A model generated the notes under the pieces. It was not told where the DNA came from and did not search any database. It saw only the letters and a list, made by a program, of their open reading frames with translations. This document shows positions 7,553 through 15,669 of a stretch of 33,480 nt of DNA, piece by piece. The DNA comes from Thiopontia sp964415865 (GTDB lineage Bacteria; Pseudomonadota; Gammaproteobacteria; GCF-002020875). The first letter of the stretch is position 1. Every line of letters begins with the position of its first letter. The stretch is taken from contig CAYQBY010000017.1 in NCBI GenBank assembly GCA_964415865.1, forward strand, positions 1 through 33,480, written 5' to 3'. A program made the position numbers and the translations under genes.

Positions 7553-10500
7553 TTATTGGTCTGGATCAATCTGGCTGTCGGTTAATGCAACCAGTCGATC
7601 AGTTATCCGTTGAGTAATCTCAGACTCCAGTTGATTACGCAGTGTCTGCAACTCTTGTTGATGATCCTTTTTTAGCTCATCAATTTTGGCTTTATGGCTG
7701 GCAGAAATATCTCTCTCTGCATCAGCTTTGACCTGCTCGGTAAATGGAGTTACTGCTCCAGCTAACTCCTGCAGCATCTGCCACTGTTCGGTAAGCTGTC
7801 CCAGACGATGGGCAAAATCAATATTGATAGCATGCTCTTCGAAAACAGGAGTTTTGTTTTTCTGTGATCTATCATCAAGTTGGAGCCACTCCTCAAGCTC
7901 TATAGCGCTACTGTTTTGCGCAGACGAGAGAGGCTGGAACTGAGCAGCAAAACGTTCCTCGTTCAACGCCCACTCTGCAATTGATCCACTCTCTTCCGGG
8001 TTTCCATCCAGACTGATACGTGTACCGAACACCCCGTCATTATCTGGGCTGTAGCTGAAGAGAGGTAGGGCATGTCCATTGAGAGCAAGCTGAGCCTGTC
8101 TGATTGTCATCTCTGGATCAAATCCATGGCGTTGAGGGCTTGGAGTATGCACCCTTATAAGTGCCGGTCCAGGGTAGCGTAATGATTCACGTACCACCCT
8201 GTTTAGGTGGTCTGGGGCAGCGATTGAACTCTGTGCGACATAGGCCTTACGCTGGGACAGGGCAACCATGGCCAGCTCTGAGCGGGTATCAGAGTGGGCA
8301 TCGCTATGGCCAAGATCCATCTCGGCCAGAACAATAATCTTGATTGGCAGTTTGCTGTTCAGGAGCCAGATAAGCTCACCGGCAGCACTTGCTCCCAGTG
8401 TGGTGTCATTACCGATTAGCAGCAGGGGAGGGGATTGCTGTAGCTCACCTTCTGTTAAGTCGTTCCATACGAGTCTATCTGTTGCCTTGCGCTCAGCCAG
8501 TGAGCCTTTTTTAAGCAATAGCTTGGCTCTGCGTAATAGACGATGGGTGACGGTTGATTGCTCCAGTTGTCCCTCCATAAGGCCGGAGGCAAGAGAACCT
8601 ATCTCTCCTGCATTACCAATAACGACAGGTACCTGAAAGGGGTTGGATGGGAACGTTCCAGCCCAGGCGGCAGCTGTACCGGGGGCAAATACCAGACTAT
8701 AGCGAGCACGCCCCATTGAGTGTTCTCCACTCTCAAGTTGATCTTTTTCTCTGCGAATTGCCTCGGCCAGCCGGATCCACTCTCTTAACTCTTCCACATT
8801 GATGCCGTCACTTTCGATATCTGCAGTTTTTTCTGCTAGTGCATTAAGGTCAATGTGTCGGCTGGATAGATCCTCCAGCCCATCTGCGAGTGCAGTTAAG
8901 TCATCCGCATGGGAGGCGACAGCCAGTTGTTCACGAACTCCTGAGAGTAGCTGCTGATGGGTCTGTTCCATATCCTCAAGCAGGTTATGTATCAATGGTT
9001 GCTGGTGATATTCAGTTATCCCCAGCAGTTGTCGAACAGCAATTTTTTCACCAGATCCTGGTTCTGCTGAGTCACCTCCAGCCATTGTCATGGATGCGTG
9101 GCGAGAGAGCATGGTTGCATTAAGGGAGCTGATCTCTGGGCGTGATCCATAATCAACAAGCGTGGTTGATCTGCTATCCGGCAATTGCTCCCAGATTCTC
9201 CAATTCTCGTAAATATCTGTTAGCTCATCATCAGTATGTTCTCTCATGGCAAGTGCTGGGGTAGCATCTTTGTTCATCTCTGTTTCGCACAGTGTGCTAC
9301 AGATTCCACACCCCTTACAGCTGTCTGGGTTGATGACTATAGAGAGGAGTTCCCCGGACTGCGCCTTAAGCTGTTCTGGAGCATGAAACAAGGGTTCTGT
9401 ATGGGCAACAGGTAGGGTACCAATGTTGGATATCAACTGTACTATTGCCTCATCAGCACTGGCACGTCGACTCTCAGGGAGTGGGGCCTGCACCATCAGG
9501 GCTTCCCAGCTTTTTTCTATTAATGCGCCAATCCTTCCGCTCTCAACAGTGATGCTCATCTGTTTGGAGAGCTTTGATAAATGAGGACGTAGTGCATCTG
9601 CCCCCCCTATCTTGAGGCCAGCTTCCAGCAATTGATTGGGATCTAGTGAGACAGAGCCAATGGCACTGTCCGGGCAGTTACTCCAGCAGTTACCGCATCC
9701 CGTACACTCTGCCGGACTAAAAGTTGGCAGTGTGTGGTTATCGATATTGGTGAAGGTAGAGGTTAGTGGTGGAATATGTCCAACTGCTGCGAAGGGATCA
9801 AGTCCCTGGTTGTTTTCCAGGCCATCCCTGTAGAGCACTCCGGTTTGGTCCCAGAACCGTGACAGGTTTTGGTATCCAGCATGGTCGTCACTCTCTGTTG
9901 ATCCCAGATGGCGTACAGCCATTGGGGTGTGTTGAGATGTTGGTGCAGCAGTATTATCTTCGGTCGCATCTCGCCTCTCACCACTGATACCAAGCTCTTT
10001 CAGTTCAGGATAATTCCTCTCCAGAAGGTCTGTCACCACCTGCTGTTTTGGATTGTTGTTGTCTGGTAGTGGGGTAACCCCAAGCCTCAGAATGTCGTCA
10101 TGGTACGGAGCCTTGCAGGCTGCAACCAGATCGGAGTCGTGCACAGGAAGTCCCCCAACCCCATAGATAACCGAGTTTGCCTGGCAGTTGTTGGGCAGGA
10201 GTGGTGTAATCTGGCGATAAAGTGGTGGATGCTCTCCAAGTAGCGGCTCACTACGATCAAACACGGTAACTTTATTGCTGCCTTGCAGAATATCTTTTAC
10301 TGCTTCTGCAGGAAATGGTGCCAGGGTATGAATGCTAACAACAGCAATCGATAGCTTGTCGTTCTTCTGCAGTTGGTCGGCAATGTTTATGCATCGTTCC
10401 GCTATTGCTCCCTGGGTAATAAGCAGGTTAGAGGCTCGCTTTTTGCCATGGTGGGTGACAGAGCTGTATGTTCTGCCAGTCAGTGTGGCAAACTCTCTGA

Positions 10501-11365
10501 AGCTCTCTTGCAGGATCTGTTCGACCAACCCTCCAAAGAATGTTGTATGGGATGCAGCCCCCAGCCCAAAACTGTGTTGGTCACGATAACTGCCCTGCAG
10601 GGTGGGGCGATCGAGATTATGCCACTCTGGGACTCGACGTCGCTCTTTACCAAAGACTAGTTGTTGGGCGGGGCTATCAATCGCTATTTGGTCAGAGGAG
10701 TTACCAACTAACTGCTCAATAAGTTCTGCAGAGGGGAGTCTTACCTGTTGAGATGATGATGCAGTCTCATTACTGTCGATTACGACAATACCAGGAATTA
10801 GTGTTTTCTCGGCAACAGCTCGGGCAATAAGGGTGAAATCGACTGCCTCCTGCACGTTCTGGGCAAAGAGGATAAATGCACCACTATCCCTGAGTTGATG
10901 TATCCCCTCATCACTGCCCTCAAAGCTCTCGCCATTGAGTGGCAGGGACCGATTAATGGCATGTATGACTAGCGGGAGATGGTGACCAGCGGCACGTCTG
11001 ACCAGATCCTGTGCATTGGCAAGATCATTCGACCAGAGGGAGCATGAGGAACGCTTGCCTGTCATGGCAAGCCCCATGGCGGCAGAGAGTGCTCCACGTG
11101 CACTGCCACTCTCCATATTGAGTAGTGGTTTTCCAAACAGGTTTACCTGTTGGCGCTGCTGTTCACTACGCCATGCAATGGATCCCTCTTCTGGAGGGAA
11201 AGTCTCACCGCTTGCTGCAGCCTCTGAGAGAATGCTCTCGACTGTAGCCACTGCAATGCTACCATTCAGTGTTGCAGTAATACCGTGTTCATCTTCAGGC
11301 AGATGATTGCCTGCTCCGATGACCTTGCGGTAGATACGGTTGGCTATTTCAGCGAAGCTGGGCAT
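7553..11365 (-). CDS. Giant PFOR-like protein lacking recognisable TPP site
   Basis: A 1270-residue soluble protein with PFOR domain order. A pyrimidine-binding-like domain (about 28-205) keeps NMESGSARGA, including E85 at the TPP-contacting Glu. A linker and transketolase C-terminal-like domain (about 245-410) contain EFATLTGR. Two ferredoxin motifs follow: C554/557/560/564 and C683/686/689/693, the second lacking the trailing Pro. A degraded TPP domain covers about 735-1145. There the usual GDG is GND (985-987), the CxGCGE cysteines are absent, and the proximal-cluster Cys region reads VFAPGTAAAWAG. AYVAQSSIAA and YPGPALIRVHTPSP still align with PFOR. A helical insert (about 785-880) and coiled-coil tail (about 1190-1262) are extra. 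The start overlaps rnfB by 17 bp. I infer an electron-transfer or scaffold partner of KorAB/Rnf, not an active pyruvate synthase. Confidence 0.8.
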   Translation of the reverse strand: MPSFAEIANRIYRKVIGAGNHLPEDEHGITATLNGSIAVATVESILSEAAASGETFPPEEGSIAWRSEQQRQQVNLFGKPLLNMESGSARGALSAAMGLAMTGKRSSCSLWSNDLANAQDLVRRAAGHHLPLVIHAINRSLPLNGESFEGSDEGIHQLRDSGAFILFAQNVQEAVDFTLIARAVAEKTLIPGIVVIDSNETASSSQQVRLPSAELIEQLVGNSSDQIAIDSPAQQLVFGKERRRVPEWHNLDRPTLQGSYRDQHSFGLGAASHTTFFGGLVEQILQESFREFATLTGRTYSSVTHHGKKRASNLLITQGAIAERCINIADQLQKNDKLSIAVVSIHTLAPFPAEAVKDILQGSNKVTVFDRSEPLLGEHPPLYRQITPLLPNNCQANSVIYGVGGLPVHDSDLVAACKAPYHDDILRLGVTPLPDNNNPKQQVVTDLLERNYPELKELGISGERRDATEDNTAAPTSQHTPMAVRHLGSTESDDHAGYQNLSRFWDQTGVLYRDGLENNQGLDPFAAVGHIPPLTSTFTNIDNHTLPTFSPAECTGCGNCWSNCPDSAIGSVSLDPNQLLEAGLKIGGADALRPHLSKLSKQMSITVESGRIGALIEKSWEALMVQAPLPESRRASADEAIVQLISNIGTLPVAHTEPLFHAPEQLKAQSGELLSIVINPDSCKGCGICSTLCETEMNKDATPALAMREHTDDELTDIYENWRIWEQLPDSRSTTLVDYGSRPEISSLNATMLSRHASMTMAGGDSAEPGSGEKIAVRQLLGITEYHQQPLIHNLLEDMEQTHQQLLSGVREQLAVASHADDLTALADGLEDLSSRHIDLNALAEKTADIESDGINVEELREWIRLAEAIRREKDQLESGEHSMGRARYSLVFAPGTAAAWAGTFPSNPFQVPVVIGNAGEIGSLASGLMEGQLEQSTVTHRLLRRAKLLLKKGSLAERKATDRLVWNDLTEGELQQSPPLLLIGNDTTLGASAAGELIWLLNSKLPIKIIVLAEMDLGHSDAHSDTRSELAMVALSQRKAYVAQSSIAAPDHLNRVVRESLRYPGPALIRVHTPSPQRHGFDPEMTIRQAQLALNGHALPLFSYSPDNDGVFGTRISLDGNPEESGSIAEWALNEERFAAQFQPLSSAQNSSAIELEEWLQLDDRSQKNKTPVFEEHAINIDFAHRLGQLTEQWQMLQELAGAVTPFTEQVKADAERDISASHKAKIDELKKDHQQELQTLRNQLESEITQRITDRLVALTDSQIDPDQ

Positions 11366-12212
11366 AACGTTTTTGACCCTCGGTCAAGTTTCTATTTTGT
11401 TGGTCAAACTGTCCACCATCTATCCAAATAATGGCTTCAGTTGGGCAGCGATAGGTGGCCTCTGGTGTCTCTTCAACTCTGCTACTGTAATCTACAATAG
11501 GCAGACCATCTACCATCTCAATTAACCCTGGATTGGCGTCTGTTGCACAACGTCCACAGCCATCACAGGCGGTACCACATAATGAGAGTATGGCGTCACC
11601 CTCCAGTGGGGCACTGCACTGCACCAGCAGGTGTTCATTAACAGGGTGAATCTTGAAGAGATCTTTTGGGCATGCAACAACACAGTCCTCACATGCTGTA
11701 CATTTATCCAGATCAACAACAGGCAGACCGTTATCATTCATATGAATGGCATCAAAGTCACAGGCAACCTCGCAATCTGCCAACCCCAAGCATCCCCACG
11801 AGCATCCCTTACCACCTCCAGATACCACGGCAGCAGCACGACAGCTGTCAAAGCCCTGATACTCTGCAATCTGCCATGCCTCTTCCTTGCCTCCAGCACA
11901 ATGGAGACGTGCAACTCTTTTGATTTGTGAGCCTGCATCGATACCCAGAAACTGAGCAATATCCTCAATCTCATCTCTAGGTGCAACCGTGCACTGGCTT
12001 GGTTCACTTGTACCTTTAATGAGCTCTTCAGCAAAGGCTCGACATCCAGGAACACCACATGCACCACAGTTGGTGCCGGGCAACATCTCCTCGGTTTCGT
12101 CAATTCGTGGATCCTCATCTACTTTAAGTAGACGATAGGCCACAGCAAGAATAACCCCAAAAAAGAGGCCTATTCCCATCATTATGGCTGGAGAGGCTAG
12201 CAGGCTATTCAA
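11349..12212 (-). CDS. rnfB: Rnf complex ferredoxin subunit RnfB, extended type
   Basis: A 287-residue protein starting at TTG 12212, with GGAG seven bases upstream. One N-terminal membrane helix (about 8-27) is followed by the RnfB Fe-S domain with TNCGACGVPGCRAFAEEL (C49, C52, C57, C74). Further ferredoxin-type cysteines lie at 137-151, 171-181 (CTACEDCVVACP) and 199-222, with C256 near the end. It is longer than the roughly 190-residue gammaproteobacterial RnfB and closer in size and cluster number to RnfB of anaerobes. RnfB is the docking site for ferredoxin. Here it is 5.9 kb upstream of rnfC, between the two PFOR-like genes, with an 8-bp gap to one and a 17-bp overlap with the other. 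That suggests it docks these proteins directly. Confidence 0.92.
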   Translation of the reverse strand: MNSLLASPAIMMGIGLFFGVILAVAYRLLKVDEDPRIDETEEMLPGTNCGACGVPGCRAFAEELIKGTSEPSQCTVAPRDEIEDIAQFLGIDAGSQIKRVARLHCAGGKEEAWQIAEYQGFDSCRAAAVVSGGGKGCSWGCLGLADCEVACDFDAIHMNDNGLPVVDLDKCTACEDCVVACPKDLFKIHPVNEHLLVQCSAPLEGDAILSLCGTACDGCGRCATDANPGLIEMVDGLPIVDYSSRVEETPEATYRCPTEAIIWIDGGQFDQQNRNLTEGQKRYAQLR

Positions 12213-12220
12213 GGATGCTC

Positions 12221-14686
12221 CTATCCCTGGTTGAATGGGGCTGCTCTTTCGATCAGCTCATCCAGATCAGGTTCACTGCTATTGAGTGGCATTCCAGGGT
12301 GGATACAGCGGGATGGACAGATTTCTGCGGCCTCAACCAGCTCTGCATAGGTACCTGCATTAGGGTCAGCGATATACGCCTGTTTGTCATCATTGTAGAC
12401 AAACATCTGTGGATTCATGTTGGTGCAGTCATTGCATGTAGTACAGAGAATAGATTCGATCCATGGATCCTCGGAAATCTCAACAGCAGGTTCTTCCTCT
12501 GGGGTTGGCTCTTCAATAATCTCTTCTGTGGAGTCACTGCTCTCATCATTTTCCAGGGAAGTTTTAGTGGAGACTGTAGAAGTTACAGCCTGTGCGATAG
12601 CCCCATGCTCAAGATTCATCCCCATCAATACCTGAGCCAGTTTTCCCATTACCTCTGTGGTTGCATTGGCCTCCAGATTACGAATCTCCTCAGCGTGGCT
12701 CTCCTGCAGTTCGCTGATGGCACTATTGTGTTTAGCCTCTAATAACAGGGTAGCCTCGTTAACTGCCTGATCGGCGTGCGGATTGCGTATTCCAGAGAGC
12801 TCCTGCAGGGTATGCCAATAGTTCAGGCGATCTTTGCAGGCCAGAATCAGTTCACGTGAAACCACAGCCTTCTGGAGAGTATTAGCCTGATTGATGGTCC
12901 ATACAAATGGAATCATGGAGAAGTTATCTTCCTCTGCCAAATCCAGATATTCTGCAATTGGGGTTAAGCTATCTGATTCAAAATTATCAGGAACCAGGCG
13001 GAAGTGGTTACGCAGGCGTGGAACCAGTAATGCATAGTCCGCAAAGGTAAAGGCAAACTCTGTATGGGTAACCTCACCATCTCCATTTTGATAACTGAAA
13101 GGGTGGATTGCCCAATCCTTTTCTGCTTGAGGATTGACGCTGAAGTTCATCCTTGCAGCAAAGGTATCACCCAGTTGGGGATTGATCTGGAAGAAGGGAT
13201 GAACCCGGCTCTCAAGAGCAGCACTGGCGACCATCCATGGATCCATAAGGAACTCATGTTCTGCGTGTTGAACTCCGGTATTGATCAGATGAACCCCGGT
13301 ATGTGGGATTTCGGTGGCATCAAGGAAACCCTGCATCAGATGTTGATAGCGGGCCGCTGAGGTTTGGGAGACGTAGCATTGGCGATGAGCTGTTGCTATG
13401 TATCCCAGTTCTAGCCTGAAATCATGAAATGGAGACTCATCCTCGGATGCTGCTGGATTGCTATGCCCCTTGACCCGACTGAGGATCTGGATGGGTCTGC
13501 CGGAACCCAGGAGTTGTGAAAAAGAGCTTAAGCCTTCACGTCCAAGTCTGTTGGCTGGTTCTAGCGCAACTATGGCAGGGACCAGGAGTAGTTCCTCCTC
13601 AGAAAATGCCTCCCAGTTGAAGTGGGCAAACCAGGGGTCATGTACAACTGCATCGTAGCTGTTGTTTAGCTCCAGTCGCGCAATTCTGCATGCAGTAAAG
13701 ATCTCTGCCAGTTCAGTGGCCTCGTTATCAAATAGTTCAGACGCCTTGCTACAGGGATTGTTGTCAACAGTATCCTCGATATGGTCTGCATAATTTCCGG
13801 ATGGAACAGAGAAGTCACCTGTATGGATAAAGCGAACCTGGATTGCGCCACGCTGGAATTTATTTAGCACCTCTGCAGCACGCTCAATTCTTTCTCTGCG
13901 CTCATCGGGCATGGTAATAGTGCCACTGTTTTGTGAGAGGACAGAGGAGAGCGCTTGAGAATCAAAGTGTGAGGCATTGCTTCCGATACTTTTTTGCAGG
14001 GCCTCAGCCCCTGTTGCCTCACTCGATTTGTGCTGTTCTATCTCCAGTATCTGATTCAACTGCTGTTGCAGTTCTTGCAGTTCATCCTCAAACTTGCTCC
14101 AGCGTTCCTCTGAGCGTCCGTGGATTAGATGCATCATTAGATGGATTGCTGTGTAACGGCCATAGGAGAGAAACTGGTCACCCTCTATAACGTAGTTTGT
14201 CAGTTCATCCAGATCTTGCCGCAGGTTTTTTGCATTATCGTCGGTGAGGTTGAGATGACGGTATAACTCATCTGCCGAGCTGGAGATGATCTGGTGTGCG
14301 GGCAGAGGATCATCGCTCTCTTCAATTTTGTTGCGAATCGTGTGTTCCAGCCAGCCAAGATTATCCTTAAGAATACGTGCATTGTTATCTCCAGGTGAGA
14401 ATTCGGCAACTGATTCCTGCAGGAAAGTGCTTAACGGTTTTGCGTATTCCCCACTTAGTTTTGAATCTCTAGAGAATAGAACTAGTGGATAGTCGTATCT
14501 GATTTTAGAGACGTCACGAAATGGACTAAGCAGGGCAGGGAGGTAATCACTGCTGATCTGCCTGGTCTCACTCTCTACGCTTGGGTCTCCCAGGTGAAAG
14601 TGGTGGAGAGTCCTTAGGGTTTGGGCCTCTGATTCAGGCTCTGGTTGCGTAGAGTTAAGTATGGGAAGTGAAGGTGCACTACTCAT
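12221..14686 (-). CDS. Divergent PFOR-related protein with C-terminal ferredoxin domain
   Basis: An 821-residue soluble protein, second member of a pair with the 1270-aa protein. Residues 1-220 are charged and helical, matching no domain I recognise. About 365-570 aligns loosely with the degraded PFOR TPP domain of its partner (LLLVPAIVALEPANRLG; IQILSRVKGH; RQCYVSQTSAA). No GDG motif or cluster cysteines remain in that part. Residues 622-690 (YWHTLQELSG then a coiled coil) match the partner tail. An acidic linker (710-740) leads to a ferredoxin-like domain with C748, C751, C754 and C790/C794, probably one Fe-S cluster. It lies between korB and rnfB with 18-bp and 8-bp gaps and has a GAGGAA ribosome site. 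Its function is unknown; I infer an electron adaptor between KorAB and RnfB. Confidence 0.7.
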   Translation of the reverse strand: MSSAPSLPILNSTQPEPESEAQTLRTLHHFHLGDPSVESETRQISSDYLPALLSPFRDVSKIRYDYPLVLFSRDSKLSGEYAKPLSTFLQESVAEFSPGDNNARILKDNLGWLEHTIRNKIEESDDPLPAHQIISSSADELYRHLNLTDDNAKNLRQDLDELTNYVIEGDQFLSYGRYTAIHLMMHLIHGRSEERWSKFEDELQELQQQLNQILEIEQHKSSEATGAEALQKSIGSNASHFDSQALSSVLSQNSGTITMPDERRERIERAAEVLNKFQRGAIQVRFIHTGDFSVPSGNYADHIEDTVDNNPCSKASELFDNEATELAEIFTACRIARLELNNSYDAVVHDPWFAHFNWEAFSEEELLLVPAIVALEPANRLGREGLSSFSQLLGSGRPIQILSRVKGHSNPAASEDESPFHDFRLELGYIATAHRQCYVSQTSAARYQHLMQGFLDATEIPHTGVHLINTGVQHAEHEFLMDPWMVASAALESRVHPFFQINPQLGDTFAARMNFSVNPQAEKDWAIHPFSYQNGDGEVTHTEFAFTFADYALLVPRLRNHFRLVPDNFESDSLTPIAEYLDLAEEDNFSMIPFVWTINQANTLQKAVVSRELILACKDRLNYWHTLQELSGIRNPHADQAVNEATLLLEAKHNSAISELQESHAEEIRNLEANATTEVMGKLAQVLMGMNLEHGAIAQAVTSTVSTKTSLENDESSDSTEEIIEEPTPEEEPAVEISEDPWIESILCTTCNDCTNMNPQMFVYNDDKQAYIADPNAGTYAELVEAAEICPSRCIHPGMPLNSSEPDLDELIERAAPFNQG

Positions 14687-14704
14687 TGGGTTGAATATTC
14701 CTCT

Positions 14705-15667
14705 TTAGATCGCAAACGCATCCAGTGCGTCATTAGTTGCATCAATTTTCTCTTGGTCCGTAACATCATGGCCAACACTGGAGAGGTCACTGTAGCAAGG
14801 TATGTTGCTATTCTGATAGAGCAGCCCAACAGGGATAATTCCCTTCTCGGTCTCATCACGTGCAATCTGGAGAGCTTCAGCCATATCAGATGGGTCATGC
14901 TCCATAGTCTCTGGGAAGAGCTTTTCAATCCCCTTGGCCACAGGAATTCCGTTCTCATGTGTAAGTAGGCGTAGTCTGGATGCATCCTCCTGAAGCTCCT
15001 TGGTGATGGAGTCTACAAATACCGGGCAACGCTGGATGATTCGAACAAAGCTGGTCCCTTTGTGTTGGTGAGCTGCCTTGAGAGTCTCATGGAGCAGAGG
15101 AGGGTTCCAGTCCACAACCTGCGCAACAAAGGATGCATTGGTGATTCCCAGGGTAACTGTATTGGGGTTGAGCATATCCAGTGATGCCCCCTCAGGGTGA
15201 GTGCTGGTTTTAAACTCAATGGGGGTGGTTGGAGAGGTCTGTTTTTTAGTTAGTCCATATATCTGATTGTCAAAAACCAGCACAGTCATATCCATGTTGT
15301 AACGGACAGCATGGATCCAGTGAGCTGTACCAATAGAGAAGCAGTCACCATCTCCAGTTGCAACCCATACGTCCAGATCTGGACGGCGTGATTTTACACC
15401 GCAGGCCAAAGGCAGAGCTCTGCCATGTAGTCCATGCAGTCCATAGGTTGCCATATAGTGTGGCATACGGCTTGAGCAGCCTATACCTGAAACAAAAACA
15501 CTTTTTTCAGGAGGAAGTTGAGCGTCACGTAATATGCGGTGGGCGGTTGCCAGTACTGCATGGTCACCGCAACCAGAACACCAACGTGCCTCATTCCCTT
15601 CGTAATCATCCAGGGTGAAGTAACGCTCCTGAATATCGAGGGACCAATCTGCCTTGATTCCAAACAT
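14705..15667 (-). CDS. korB: 2-oxoglutarate:ferredoxin oxidoreductase beta subunit
   Basis: A 320-residue TPP-binding subunit with an intact catalytic apparatus. RWCSGCGDH (C30, C33), GIGCSSRMP (C64) and C214 are the expected [4Fe-4S] ligands. TGDGDCFSIG (104-113) and NQIYGLTKKQTSPTT (134-148) bind TPP and Mg. The NQIYGLTKGQ-like loop fits 2-oxoglutarate or related two-subunit enzymes. It starts 2 bp after korA with AAGGAG. With KorA it interconverts 2-oxoglutarate plus CoA with succinyl-CoA, CO2 and reduced ferredoxin; reductive operation would fix CO2. Neighbouring sucCD supports 2-oxoglutarate rather than pyruvate as substrate. Confidence 0.94.
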   Translation of the reverse strand: MFGIKADWSLDIQERYFTLDDYEGNEARWCSGCGDHAVLATAHRILRDAQLPPEKSVFVSGIGCSSRMPHYMATYGLHGLHGRALPLACGVKSRRPDLDVWVATGDGDCFSIGTAHWIHAVRYNMDMTVLVFDNQIYGLTKKQTSPTTPIEFKTSTHPEGASLDMLNPNTVTLGITNASFVAQVVDWNPPLLHETLKAAHQHKGTSFVRIIQRCPVFVDSITKELQEDASRLRLLTHENGIPVAKGIEKLFPETMEHDPSDMAEALQIARDETEKGIIPVGLLYQNSNIPCYSDLSSVGHDVTDQEKIDATNDALDAFAI

Positions 15668-15669
15668 CG

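Noticed and set aside
7553..11365. Annotating the 1270-aa protein as an active pyruvate:ferredoxin oxidoreductase
   Set aside because: The GDG TPP motif and the proximal-cluster cysteines are missing, while intact TPP motifs are present in the neighbouring KorB.
12221..14686. Decayed pseudogene explanation for the 821-aa gene
   Set aside because: The frame is long and uninterrupted, has a good ribosome site, tight spacing to its neighbours and a well-kept terminal cysteine motif, which points to selection.
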